Of a DNA stretch of 64,000 bases, positions 44,820 to 57,411 are shown one piece after another (positions within the stretch are counted from its first letter, which is position 1; every line of letters starts with the position of its first letter). Source of the DNA: Anaeramoeba flamelloides. Taxonomy: Eukaryota; Metamonada; Anaeramoebidae. The DNA lies in contig JANTQA010000032.1 in the NCBI GenBank assembly GCA_027625915.1, positions 8,184,001-8,248,000 on the forward strand, in the 5' to 3' direction. The notes under the pieces are model-generated. The model did no database searches. It was not told the origin of the DNA and saw only the letters and a list, made by a program, of their open reading frames with translations. A program made the translations under genes and the position numbers.

Positions 44820-45840
44820 CGATTAAGTCTATCTTGAAACTAAAAAATTTCAAAAAAATTGGTTTTTGATGTTTCTCGATATTGCTTGTTTTTTAAAGAC
44901 TTTACAAACAGCAAATTTGTTTTCTTACTTTGGAAGAAAGGTAATTATAATTAATCATTTTTTTCCCATTAAAGATGATTATTTAATTTAGAATATTTGA
45001 TTGTGAAAAAAATCCAAATAGTTTTCATTAATCTCAGAAATTTTGGAATAAATATTTTTTAGAGTTATTTGAAACCTGAAGAACTAATATCAATTCCCTA
45101 CGTTTAAAAAACATTTAAATAATAGATTAGATCTATTGTTGATAATTAAACTTGATTTCAAAAGAAAACTGAGCCTTATTGGTTTATAATTTGGAGTTTT
45201 AATGAAATTTTATTTTTCTTTTTTTTATTCATCAATTTTTATCAGTCATTTTCAAATTCTTTAAGATTTCTGACAATTTGTCTTTCTTATCTTTGAAGGT
45301 AAAACATTTTTGATTTTAAGGATTGTTGTTCTAGGTATTTTGAGTGAGTATTAGGCTGTTAATAGAATTTATAATTTAGAATAATTTTCAATTTTTTTGA
45401 ATAATTTTTAAATTTTTTTTTTCACTTGAGAATTTTTATTTTTGAAAAGGAAAAGTTTTATTGTTAAAAAAACCAAATAAAAAGATATTTCAAAGAATTT
45501 TATTCAGATGAATTTATTCTTCAAGAATCAAAAAAGTAAAATATAAAATTAAAATTTTTTGTAATTTTTGCTTTTTGGTATTGATCTTAAATCAACCAAA
45601 ATCACAAAAAAAAAGATGACAATTGAACTAATTTTAGGTTTTTTGAAGAGTTTAACATTAGATGTTGATGATGAGTACGTTCAAAAAAAAAAAGAAGTAC
45701 TTCCGATCGGGGAATTGAACCCCGGCCACCTGAGTGACAGTCAGGCATTCTACCTCTATACTAATCGGAAGACATTATAACCTTCATTTATGTGTTATTG
45801 AAATATTTTTTTTTTCACTTATTGTTCAATAGCTTTAATT
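44820..45840. repeat. tRNA-Asp segmental duplication, copy 3
   Basis: Matches copy 2 closely from about 44825 to 45835 and then diverges about 70 bases past the tRNA gene. It lacks the family E insertion of copy 1. Confidence 0.8.
45700..45770 (-). tRNA. tRNA-Asp (GTC), copy 3
   Basis: Identical to the copies at 34894 and 41399. On the opposite strand a 70-codon frame runs through it (45568-45780); only the part before the tRNA is conserved between copies, and that frame is not supported as a gene. Confidence 0.97.
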
Positions 45841-46230
45841 AATGAATTTTGCGCTTTTTGAGATTCAACAAATTTTCGTTTTTTAAATTACAAATAAAAA
45901 AGATAAACCATAACAATAAGACACAAACCTAAAACAACAAACAATATTTAGTTTCAATATCCCAAAAAAAAAAAAGTGATATAACCCATAAACATTAAAC
46001 TAAACGAAATAACAAACAATATATCACATAAAAAAAAACAAATATTTACAAACTAAATTAAATTTCTTTCAATAATTTATAATAAAGAATTACTACACTT
46101 TATAAAAAACAAAAAAATTTATCAAACCTAACCAAACAAAAGTAATTCATATTGGAAACTACCAAATCAAAAATAAGTTTGGAAATTATAGTATTTAGCA
46201 TTTTATAACATTATACAATTTCAAGATATA

Positions 46231-46428
46231 CAGTCAGATCCATTTTTAAGGCACAAACTTTCAAGGAAATTAAGACACAAATAAAAATCTCAAATTAAGA
46301 TACAATTATCAGATTCTACTAAAATAAATTGTAAAAAAAAAATTCTAAACTTTTGTTTATTAATTTGAGATTTTATAGTGCCTTAAATTTCTTTGAAAGT
46401 TTTGTGCCTTAAAAAGTGGGACTGACTA
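46231..46428. mobile_element. Family A foldback miniature element, copy 4
   Basis: About 198 bp; left end TA-CAGTCAGATCCATTTTTAAG; right end GTGGGACTGACTATA. More diverged than the other copies. Confidence 0.8.
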
Positions 46429-48179
46429 TAATAAAATTTATTTTTAATTTATTTCTCAAATATAGGAAGTAAGTACATTTTATCATTTTGAAAAATTTTA
46501 AATAGTTGAACATATCTGAAAAATATTTTTTGAGTGTCACCAGATATTGAAACTTCAAAACCAAAATCATCTCTTGGTTATTCTATTTGTGAAAAGAATA
46601 GCAAATCCAAAGTAATTCAGAGTTAAATCTTTAATTTTTGGATTAATTTGAATTTTTTTTTTAAATTTTTGGTTTTATTAAATATTTGGTTTTAGATCTA
46701 GAGATGTGTTTATACGAACCATCAAATTTAATCAAACAGTAAACTCAAAAAAATATACACCAAAAAGGGTGTATTTGAAACTACTATTTTCTTTTAGAAG
46801 ACCAAACACGATAGATCATCATACCAAATAAATTTGTTGAAATTAAAAATGATTAAGAAGGATTAAAAAATAATCGATAAAAACTTATTTTCGAAGATTG
46901 ATTTTCTTTATCTTCTTATTTTGTATGAATAAAAACTATTTTTTTTCCTTGAATTTCTTACCCATTACTATTTATTATTATTTTACATAATTTTTTATAA
47001 CAAATTTGCTTTTCAAAATTCTTTTCAAAAATATTTTAATCAAACAAAGTCAAATCAAAGAATACTATTTCAAAAATTAAAATAGAGCCCTTGAATTCTT
47101 GTAACCAAAAAACAGTTACAAAATATTCAACTCAAAATAATAGAAAAATTCAAGAAAAAATTTGATTCAGATTAAGAATTATTTTTAGTTCTTATTTTAT
47201 TGGAAAATAAATAATTATAAATTCAAACGAATTTGTCCTATAAACCCTCATTCTCAAGAAGAATTTAAAAAAATATTGGTTTTTCTGAGCTAAAACTAGA
47301 ATTAGATGAATTAAATGAAAATAGGATTTTAAAATTCATTTTGAAAATTTTGTAGAAATAAACAGTAATATGTTAATCAAACATTTTCCAAACAAAATGT
47401 GTTTTCATAAAGAATTAAAAATAAAACCAAATAAAGAATGAGTAATTGTGTAAAATTTGATAGATCAGATCAAGTAATAAATGATTTTTATTTATTTTTT
47501 TTTGATCAATTTTTTCATTTATTTTTTGATTTCCATTTTTTTGTTGGTTTGAAAATATATTATTATATAGATATATTTCACTCTAGTATTTATGAAAATA
47601 TCAATTTATTTGGCTAAAGAAAAGATTTGAAGAATTCAGTTTCACATAAATCGTGGCACTCAAAAAATGAAAAATGTATTTACCCCCTTAATACAAGATT
47701 TTATTTATGTTTACTAGTCTCTCAAAAATATTACAAAAAATTGATTTACAAACAATAAAAATGCAATTCATTGAAATTTTTAAAAGTTCTCTAAAAGAAA
47801 AATATTTATTAAATTCAAAAAACACAAAAATATTTTTCTGAAAAACCCCAACTGAAAGTTGATTAAAATGAAAGTTTTTAAAGGTTAGAATATTACTTAT
47901 AAATTACGTAATTGAATTTTGATCTTGTAATTTCATTTCAAAATTGAAGTAAAATCAAAAAAACAAATTTGTCAATAAAAGTCTCTACAATTGATGTGAT
48001 ATTTTTTTCTTGGCCAAGTTTGACAAAATAAGAACATTTTTTATAATTATGTTCTATTTATTACCAATTCAAAACTATTATTTAATTAAATCTGATGAGA
48101 CTCACTTTGAACCCTGTTAATAATTGAAATATGATAACATTTTTTGTTCTATACTTGTGGTGAATGATTCCCAAAATAC

Positions 48180-48570
48180 AGCCTATCCAAAGCTATCGTG
48201 AAATTTTTTCAATATCAAATTTTGATATGATATGGATATTTAATAAGTTGAATATGAGAATAAATACACTCATATTTAAAAAAAAATTCCTAAATAAGTT
48301 AATATTCTAGAATTTTTTCTGATTTCAAAAAAATAAATTTTCAGAACCCAAAATGAATCTAAACATCAAAAATTCATTAAGAAACGACATAAATTCACTC
48401 TGATAAAAATAAATTTTGTTTCGATCACACCTTGAGTTTATTTTTCAAATCAACTTACAGCTTTTCCAAGGATACCGTGAAATTTTTTCAATATCAAATT
48501 TTGATGTTTATATAGACTTTTAAGAAGTTGAATATAAGAATAACAAAGCTCACATTTAAAAATTTTTTCA
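48180..48570. repeat. Direct repeat pair of about 110 bp
   Basis: CGTGAAATTTTTTCAATATC with its following 80 bases occurs at about 48199 and again at about 48476, in the same orientation. Non-coding. Confidence 0.65.
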
Positions 48571-48937
48571 TAAAAGAGTTGATACCATGATCAAAATAAT
48601 GTGTGCCCAATCACTATAATCCGTTTTTCAAAATATTATCCGTGCTTTTTTTTCTTCTTGTACCAAGGAAACATCCAATCTACTACCAAATAGTCTACTT
48701 AAGTTCTAATCAGTTTTGAAAGTAAAGGTTTGGTTATTTATAGTATAATTATAAATTAGGAATACAAATAGTTGAAAATTTTCCATAATATTCTCAATTT
48801 TTTTGTTTTTTTATGATAAAAATAAAGTCTTTTTCAAATATTGTTACTCACCTGAAATAATAAATTAAAAAAAAAAAATTATCCATTTGTATTCAAGAAC
48901 AATTGATAACTAAATATGATTTGTAATTCTCTTTTAA

Positions 48938-49689
48938 GGGATTAGCGTTTACCAATGAGAAATCTAGGATCAAAGAATGTTGTTATTCGGTTTAATCACA
49001 TTAGTGCTACATGGTTCAAATGTCTCTAAAAAATCGATTAGTCAATTAGTAATATTTGTTGACCTCATCAATTAAAAATGATCTATGTATTTGTAAAAAA
49101 CCCAACAATTTCAGAATAAAATCTGCAATTCACCCTAAATTTAAAGGTTAAATTATCAATTTTCAGACTCCAAAGTCACAAAATATCTTTCTTAAATTTG
49201 TAGCGAAATGTAGATTAGTTGCTAAAAAATTCGTTTTTTTTTAAAAAAATTAAATAATTGACGAATAAATTTTTTTTGATAAATTATTTCTCAAATCATG
49301 GAAATATATTGATTTTACAAGTATCTTTATCAAAAGCAAACAAAACTAATCAGTCCTTGGGTTTTTATGTTGATGATTATTGAGTTAATCTTTGAAATTC
49401 AAAAATTATAAAAATAGTTACTTTTGGAAGTTCTAAATCTAAATTATTAAATACCAGAATACTGTATTTTGGGTTTCTATTTTTAGGTTTGGAAAAGGAA
49501 TTAATTTTTTTTTTTTTCAAAATGAAACATTTTTAATTGTGATCATTAATAAAAAATGTAATAATTTGCTGTGCAATAAGATTTATAATAGATTTTTTAG
49601 AACTATTTGAGCAATGGCGCACTAATATCATTTCCGCCCAATTACAACATACTTTGATTATAGAGAAATTTATATATGACGCTAATCCC
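48938..49689. mobile_element. Family G TTAA element, copy 1
   Basis: TTAA, GGGATTAGCG at the left; CGCTAATCCC, TTAA at the right: perfect 10-bp ends. 752 bp, non-coding, homologous to 32323-33078. Confidence 0.8.
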
Positions 49690-49949
49690 TTAAGTCATTC
49701 TAAATATTATATAAAAATCTGATATATTTAAATTATAAAAAAATAAAAACTAAAAACTAAAAAAAAGTGAGTCTCAATTTTTGAAATGAGCATTACGGAT
49801 TTTTTATTACTGAACTTTCACTGTAAAAAAGTTGAAAAAGAAGATTTTTTATGAATAATTAAATTCATTTTCAAAGACATTGTATAGTCGAAATTTTCAT
49901 AGCGATTATTTGTATTTTCGAAGATCTTTTTTTTCCACATGATCTTTTA

Positions 49950-50062
49950 CAAAAAAAAGGTATCAAAAAAAAAAGAAAAAGAAAAATAAATTAAAAAAAA
50001 AAGAAAAAGAAAAATTTTTCAAAAAAAAAAGAAAAAGAAAAAACAAAAAGAAAGAAAAATTA
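49950..50062. repeat. AAAAAG-type purine microsatellite
   Basis: Runs of GAAAAAGAAAAA interrupted by short T stretches. Confidence 0.85.
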
Positions 50063-52089
50063 GTAAAAATGATACTTGATTATAAATTTGAAAATATTTT
50101 TTTGTTAAGAATACAGAAATAAACCCTCCATAAATCAACCATTAACATTATAAAGTGAGTCAAAATTTTTGAAAAATAGTTTATAAATTAAAAATTTCCT
50201 AGATTTTTTTCGATAAATTTTGATAATTTGATTCTTCATTTTTCAAATTTCCTTTTAAATTATGGAACTTTAAGAAACCAATACCGTGATTAATTAGTGT
50301 ATGTTATTGGTTTTCATGATTGATTAATGGATAGGCCTTCTATAACAAAAAAAAAACAAGCTTTTTATTTTGAAACATGGGTTAAATTTTTATACAGCTT
50401 TATTTTGACTACAGTATAATTTTTTAACTCTAAAAACTTAAATTATCAAAAAAAAAAAAAATATTTTTATAATTGAATAAGTGTAAATTACATTTTATTT
50501 ACTTTTAGACTTAAATTTGTTTTCATTAATTTAAGTGTAAAACTATAGATTTCATGGTTATTAATTAATTGAAATAATTCCAAGCAATTTTTGTTTTTCA
50601 ATTAATTCTTTAAGATTTATTTCTTTTAATTTATTTTGAAAAATTAATTTATTTTTTTATAGGAAGGAAATACCCTTAAAAAATCATCAATATTTTCAAT
50701 AATATTAATCTGTTCATATTTTAAACATAAGGTATTTCCAAAAAAGTTAGGCATTGTTTGTATTCAGGGCGTGGATAATTTCTATTTGGTGTTGAAAATG
50801 ATAAATTTATTTTTTATATATTTTTTAATTATTTTTCTTCTACTCTTTTTTTTATTTGATGGTTTTTCTTTAATTCCTCCTTTCTATAAATAATAATAAA
50901 AATAAGTTGGGCATTTTTTCATTTTATAATTCATAAAAAATCATCTTTTTTAGTGAAGTTAATCTTTAATTGGAAATCATCAAACTAAGTTTAATAATAA
51001 TTTCGATTGAATCTATGGCTAAGATATTTATTTGAAAATATTTATGTTATCAAAATATTTCCAAAAAATGGAAAAAAAAACTAGTACTTTTTTTGGTGAA
51101 AAAAAACGCAAGACCAGTTTCAATTAAAAACTGTAAACTATGGAAAGGTCACAAATGATTTTTTAAACAATAAAATACAGTTATTTGTTTTCAATTCAAT
51201 TTGGAAAATTTTTTTGAGATTAATCAAGTTAAGAAAATGATTTTTTCATTAAATAGAAAACAATAAACACGAATTTTCACCCGTAAAAAATATCAGAGAA
51301 AATTCGAGATTAGAAAATTTAATTTCTTTTATTTATTTGCTACAATACTAAGAAACTAATTGAATTATTCTCAAGAATCTATAAATTGTAGTTAATGTTT
51401 ATATATATTTTAATGGTTTTATAGTAATTTACTTTAATAGAAATATTTTAAAATAATTTTGCCTCCACTTCCTTAGAAATAGCTTAGGCAGTAAAATTGA
51501 TTCGGTTTTTGATCTATTTATATTATAATATCTCTTTAGGCAATGAATAAACGTCCTGAATTATAGGATTGTTGAAAAAAGTTTTTTTTTTGGTCGAAAC
51601 CACTAATCCAATTCATAATTTGGATTTTACAATTTTTAAATTATCTTTTTTTTTGAATTTTTCATTTCTCTCTCAATCAAATTCTAAACATAATTTGTTT
51701 TCTTGGTATGCTCAAGTGTAAATATAAATGTTGTAAAAAATAGAGTTTTTGAAATTTTTAGAGATAAAATAAAGAATATATACATTTATACAAATTTTAT
51801 TAATAGTAAATATAATATCTAATTATTTTAATAGAATGATAATTATTTTATTCAAAAAATCGTTTTGTGAAGACCAATCTTTCAATTTTAAAAATAAAAT
51901 CATTTTTAAAACAAAATATTTGTATTTACCAAAGAATTTTAATACTGTTATTTTGCAATTAATTATGAAAATCTTAATTTCAATTTCCAAAATGAATATT
52001 AATTGTTACTGTTACAAGGAAATTAAAAGAATAAAAATTTTGATGAGAGTTAAATGAGGAAGTTTAATTTATTGTCTAAAAATATCATT

Positions 52090-52690
52090 TCTAAATGATA
52101 AGTTAAATATTTTAGGGTTTTCAACTACTTAATCAACTAATAATATTTAGAGAATTGGAACTAAAAATTTTCATTTTTTAATTGGAAAATAAGAATATAT
52201 AATTAATTAATAAAATATTATCAAATAACTGATTTTAATAATATCTCGTAAACTTTTTTTTGGGTTTTTTTTGTTAAATATATTAGCTAATCTTTTAAAT
52301 GTCTGAAAATTTTTGAAATTATTGAAAATACAATAAAAGGGTAATTTTTTAGATCTTCAAGGATTCAATATTTGGTTTATTTTTCCTCAAAATCCCAAAA
52401 TTAGATTAAAAAAATCAAATATTATTTGTTTATTCATTTACAATATCAGAAATTACTAAAAGTGGGATTTTGGAAAAAAAAAAGCTGTTTTTTCAAATAT
52501 TTGTTTTTATTTTTCAAAATCTAAAAAATTTTACTAAAAGATCAGATAATTTTACTGAAAATAAAATTTAGATAATAAATTTCTTTTAAAAATGATGATT
52601 TAGTTATCTAAAGTTGATTACTGGTTGTTTTATCAATTTAAAAAGTGTATATAGGAAAATAAGTGTTATATCACCTTCTAAAAAAAGAAA
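52090..52690. repeat. Dispersed repeat N, copy 2
   Basis: Diverged homologue of about 5480-5990, same orientation. It ends about 180 bp before the TTAA foldback that hosts the Kolobok transposon. Confidence 0.5.
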
Positions 52691-54339
52691 TAAAAAGTAA
52701 TTAGAAATCTATTTGGAACTATTTTTTTCTTTTTCTCCAAGATTGAATTAATAGGATTTCTTAAAGAAAAATCTTAGTTGTTAGAAATAGAAGATATAAA
52801 ATAAAAGGTTTTTTTTTCTAATCACAGTATCAGAAAATTACTTAATTAACCGGTGTACAATCAAATTATTAAGTGATTACAATTCTTACAATTTGAAAAA
52901 AAGATGTCTTGTACACGGTAGGGCTACTTGTTATTTTGGCTCTTCGGTGACCGTCCTTTAACTGTATATTTATTTTGATAGTGGTTTAAAAGGGCAATTT
53001 TTAGTAATTTATTATTTTTTTCTCCGAAGACCCAATTTTATAAGTTTAATACTAATAGGGTAGTTTCAAAATTAATTGTTATCCTGATGATTTCCACAAC
53101 ATTACAAATCTTAACGATTAATAAGCGATACCAAGATTTCCAGACTGGAAATTAATGATTTAAAAATTTTTTTCTAAAAAGAAAATAAAACTTGAAATTA
53201 GATATTAATATTGAATTTTTGGACTTTTGTAAAACCAACCCATTTTACCTAATGTTAATGTGTATTTTGGTAAGGAGTTCTAATCAATCGCAAATACTGG
53301 ATTACAGATCTTTTTTTTTTTTTTTTTTCTTTCATCTTTGAAAAGGGTATTTTGAAATTTTGACTACTCTCCTTCAAGTTCAATAAAGTAGCTCTAATAA
53401 AAATTGGGAAAATTAGAATAAATAATAAATAAAAAATAAAATCAAAAGATTAATAAAAAATTACCTTCAAGAAGGTTGAAGTATTTATTTTCAATTTCAA
53501 CACTTTCAGTATATATTTCTGATCGAAAAACATTAAAAAAAAAAAAAAAAAAAAAGATGGCATTTAAGGAATAATAATTCTTCCATCTATAATTTTAAAA
53601 TATTTTCTTTAAATCAAAATAACCATGTTGAAAATTCTATCATACTTATTTGAGGTCTACTTCATAATTTTACGTCCTTTTTCAACAACCACAACAAGTA
53701 GAATTGAAATAATTTTTTGATTTTTCTTTTTTCTTTTTGTTTTTTGATTCCACCCAAATAATAAAAAATTGTATTTTAATTTTAATCACCTATTTTGGAA
53801 AATAAAAATTAAAATAAAAAACTATTTATTGTTTTAATGTATTTTATTGTAATTTAGCTATATTAATAATAAAACCTTTTTTTTTATTAAAAATTATATG
53901 TCTGTTAACTTATTTTGAAAAGAGTCTTTGATTGGAAGGTAAATTATAAGAAATTTTAATTTTTTGTGGGTTGTTATCAAAATTTTTATCTGGGTTTGGT
54001 TTTATTTGGAGCTTTTAAAAACTTTATTAATTTTCAATTTTTTAAGGTAATTGACGTAAAAGGAAATCAAAATTTGAATTTACAACCCAAAAATCCAATT
54101 CTTTAATTACTTAGCTTCCAATCAATCATTTAATCTTAACGACTACGTTTGCAATTCAAATTTTTTGTTTGGCGTTATTCAAAGAATGTTAGGTTGTTGA
54201 CAAGTCTTACAAATATTTAATCAGTAAGATCTAAGAATGAAAAAATGAAATTTTTTATGAGAAAAGGTGATAATTTAAATTACCACGTATCTCAAAATGA
54301 CAAAGAAGGTTGGGGAAAATTGACTTTTTGAGAAAATTA

Positions 54340-54446
54340 CTTTTTAGAACAATTTTTAGAACCCTGACATGTTGTTGTGGATGTTAAATGATTTTAGTCG
54401 GGTGACCGAAATATTCTGAGAGGGTTCTAAAAATTGTTCTAAAAAG
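54340..54446. repeat. Subterminal 26-bp perfect inverted repeat
   Basis: Arms of 26 identical bases (core TTTTTAGAACAATTTTTAG) at 54340-54365 and 54421-54446 around a 55-base loop, 200 bp inside the transposon's left end and 235 bp before the transposase start. Confidence 0.85.
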
Positions 54447-54680
54447 TCGAAATTGATAAAACTGAATTATTTTTGGAATAATTGAGCAACTTTTTGTTTT
54501 TTATTTCAAAACAAAGTAATATTTGAAGAATGGGAACGAGTAATGGTTAGGTATGGATTAATTCCGTTCAAATTCCCATTTCAAAAATTTGAAAGATCAT
54601 TTTTTATTTTTTGCAAAGTTTTTTTTTTAGATAAAAAAAACTGAAACGTTGAAATTTTTTTTTAAAATTTAGATCGTTGA

Positions 54681-56921
54681 ATGCAAAATTCCACAAAACC
54701 TTTCCCCAACGACCTCAACCCAATTTTTATTGATCAAACAAATTGGGTTTTGAGAGATACTATTCAAATAAAAAAAAAATTATCAAAAAAACACAAAAAG
54801 AATGTTAAGTGCATTTGGCATGGAAAAAATTGTTCCGTAATCAATTCCAGGAAATATGATCCACAAAAGCATGGAGGAAGATATGATCAAAGAAAAGAAA
54901 ATTTGGGAAAACAGTTTTACATTTGTAAGAACTGTTACAATTTGTGGAACTCCTGGAACAAATTTGGAAACCCACAAATTGAAACGTTTGAAAAGAGGGA
55001 AAACAATTTTGAAGATCCTTTCGAAAAGGATCTGACAGAATCAAGTACAAACTCCGATGATAGTGATTATGTTAATGAAAAGGAAGAAGAAAATCAAGTA
55101 AATTGTGGCAATCTGACACACCAACCCTCATTCAACGAAGAGGAATATCGTATATACCTTTTAACACAAGAGGCAAATGGGAAAGAACTTAGAACAAAAA
55201 TTTTTGAAGATGAAAGGGAACAAGAAAAAGAAAAGGAAAAGAAAAAGGCAAGAAAAAGAAAAAAAGGAGAAAACGAACGCCAACTTGAACAAATGAAGAA
55301 AAAATTTCGGCACAATGAAGATCAAATAATCCGACAGAAATCTTTGGAAAATGGGAACGAACCATTAAAACCCACCATATACTCGGAATTACTTACACCG
55401 CATTCAAATTATTTGGTTGATTCCAAACAAATGATCTTGCTGTTAAATAATCTTCGTTGTCCTTGTGGTAGAAGAAAAGAATTAGAAGAATTGAAAGAAA
55501 ATTATGGATCGTTTAGTGCAATTTTAAATTGTAAAAATTGCCCAATTAAACAATACAAAGACAATAAAGAAACCTTTTATTTTTCAAATAAAATAGAAGG
55601 AATGGGTTCTAGGAAAGGGAGTGACACAAAGAATAAAGCACGTTTTCGAACAGAAAATGGACAGAGAAAAATAATTTCATCTGTATTAGCTGGGAATTTT
55701 TATGAAAACTATCGGGAACAAATGGAAATGTTGGGTGTTTATTATTTAAAAAAAAACGCTTATTACAAAACTATCGATATCTTAATTGAACAAACAAATT
55801 GTTTATTCCAAGATCATTTGAAAGAAAATAGATCAAAAATGGACCTAAATAATTTAACAATTTGTGTGGATGCTGGGTGGTCAAGTCGGCGCAATGCTAA
55901 TGAGTGTTGTTTTATTGTCATAGACAATAAAACAAAATTGTTATTTGATTTAATTGTAGTCACAAGAGATAATTTTTCAGGGGCGAGTGGGAATATGGAA
56001 GCAGAGGGGGCAAGGATTTTTTGTTCAAAACACAGAGACTATATTAATTTAGTTGGTGTTGTTAAAGATGGGGACACAAAATTATCCAAAATATTTTCAA
56101 GTGTTTGGCAAAGGGTAAAAATTTTAAAAGATCGCAACCATCTTTTAAAAAATGTTCGAAAAAATATTGAACAAAATTCAAAGTTTCGCTGCGTTAAAAA
56201 AATTAAAACAACTTTGACACAATGGATTAGATCAAAATCTGAAACGAGTTGGACAAGTTTGGAATTAAAGATTTATATAGAAATATCAATTTTTCATTAT
56301 CTGAATAATCATTGTTGTTGTGAGCACCAGGGTAAATACACTGATAGATATAAATTACCTGATTTGAACATAATTGATAAAAATTTTTTATTAGAAAAGA
56401 AAAAAAAACTTCAGGATTTAATTGAAGATTATTTAAAAATTCTAAAAAATAATATGAAAATTGTTGAAGATAAATTACAAATAAAAAAAATGAAGAAAGA
56501 AGATAAATTATATTGGATGGGTGTTTATGATGAAATTCGCTTGAAAAAAGATTTTTTTTTTATCAAAAAATTAAAATTATATCAAAATAATATTGAATTT
56601 GTCCAAGAATCTGAAATTGAAAATCGTGAATTATATTCTTTATCTCCACAATTGATTGAATTAAGTGATATAATTAATAAACTTTCTGATCGATCAGAAG
56701 AAATTTTTAAATCGGGTTCAACAAACAAATGTGAAAGTTTTATGAATTCGAGAACAAAGTTTGTTGAAAAGAGGTTTAATATAACAAAAAAAATGGGAAA
56801 TGAGATGCCAATTTTCAGCTTTAAACCGAGAATTGCCAGAATGGAAAACGATTTTAATGGAACAATTAGGGTTTCAAATAAATTTACCGCAAATAATTTC
56901 ACAACAAAAAAAAAAATTTAG
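54681..56921 (+). CDS. Kolobok-like DDE transposase
   Basis: 746 residues, one exon. The N-terminal part has two Cys clusters that could bind zinc: C44-x2-H47-x3-C51 with C82-x2-C85, and C260-x-C262 with C284-x2-C287. Between them is a Lys/Glu helix (about 170-215). The catalytic core has D397 in CVDAGWSSRRNA, NMEAEG near 438, D463/D465 in VKDGDTK, the DRNHLLKN motif at 484-491, and E685 in TNKCESFMNS. This order (D-W-S-R, ME, DGD, D-NH, N-E-N) is that of the Mutator-like catalytic domain used by Kolobok enzymes. The DNA-binding THAP domain of animal Kolobok is not evident; the Cys clusters may replace it. The frame ends in an A run (56906-56916), and a second frame continues the basic helix, so the true C terminus may be longer. 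It catalyses cut-and-paste movement. Confidence 0.8.
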   Translation: MQNSTKPFPNDLNPIFIDQTNWVLRDTIQIKKKLSKKHKKNVKCIWHGKNCSVINSRKYDPQKHGGRYDQRKENLGKQFYICKNCYNLWNSWNKFGNPQIETFEKRENNFEDPFEKDLTESSTNSDDSDYVNEKEEENQVNCGNLTHQPSFNEEEYRIYLLTQEANGKELRTKIFEDEREQEKEKEKKKARKRKKGENERQLEQMKKKFRHNEDQIIRQKSLENGNEPLKPTIYSELLTPHSNYLVDSKQMILLLNNLRCPCGRRKELEELKENYGSFSAILNCKNCPIKQYKDNKETFYFSNKIEGMGSRKGSDTKNKARFRTENGQRKIISSVLAGNFYENYREQMEMLGVYYLKKNAYYKTIDILIEQTNCLFQDHLKENRSKMDLNNLTICVDAGWSSRRNANECCFIVIDNKTKLLFDLIVVTRDNFSGASGNMEAEGARIFCSKHRDYINLVGVVKDGDTKLSKIFSSVWQRVKILKDRNHLLKNVRKNIEQNSKFRCVKKIKTTLTQWIRSKSETSWTSLELKIYIEISIFHYLNNHCCCEHQGKYTDRYKLPDLNIIDKNFLLEKKKKLQDLIEDYLKILKNNMKIVEDKLQIKKMKKEDKLYWMGVYDEIRLKKDFFFIKKLKLYQNNIEFVQESEIENRELYSLSPQLIELSDIINKLSDRSEEIFKSGSTNKCESFMNSRTKFVEKRFNITKKMGNEMPIFSFKPRIARMENDFNGTIRVSNKFTANNFTTKKKI

Positions 56922-57411
56922 AAAAAAAATTATGAAAAAAATAGACAAAATACAAAAAGAATATAAATTACAAAGATTTAAAAGAAAACTAAAAAAATAT
57001 TCAAATAAAAACAGAATAATTGAAGAAGGATATTATATTTTTAAAGATACATTAATAGATAAAAATATATTTAAAAAAAAATTTTATTGTAGATATGAAT
57101 GTAGTACTTCATACAAAACAAAAATATCACAACTAATCCACGAAATAATATTTCATAAAAGGGTATTAGTTCCAATAGAACAAGACCAAATTGTTCAGAA
57201 TATATTACAAACAAAAAAAAAAACTTTATCAGGTTCGGTCATATTTAAACTCAATTTTAATAAAATTAAAAGATAAAGTTTCAAAAAACAATAAAACTGC
57301 AGACATATTAAATTTAAATAAAAAAAACGAAGCATTTATAAACCTCTCACTATACATCACTGAATTTGAAACAATTTTAAAATTAAAAAAAAATTTCAAA
57401 GAACTAAAACA
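56922..57411 (+). CDS. Possible C-terminal continuation of the transposase in other frames
   Basis: A lysine-rich frame (in phase from about 56800 to 57276, e.g. KKIDKIQKEYKLQRFKRKLK and a CRYECSTSYKTK segment) follows the main stop, and another frame (57191-57415) overlaps it and carries on with KNEAFINLSLYITEFETI. The two changes of frame fall at or near A runs. Either single-base slips have truncated the protein, the assembly has homopolymer errors, or short introns are present. The stretch keeps a protein-like composition, so it was coding until recently. Confidence 0.45.

Larger units (their letters stand above)
41470..45699. other. Gene-free region between tRNA copies 2 and 3
   Basis: Filled by the rest of duplication copy 2 with elements D and E, then the family H/repeat I block (43262-44498), then the start of duplication copy 3. 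No protein gene. Confidence 0.55.
45841..52872. other. Gene-free AT-rich region
   Basis: Contains family A copy 4 (46231-46428), a pair of direct repeats (48180-48290 and 48460-48570), family G copy 1 (48938-49689), a purine microsatellite (49950-50062) and dispersed repeat N copy 2 (52090-52690). The frame at 51836-52057 has no recognised motif. Confidence 0.5.
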
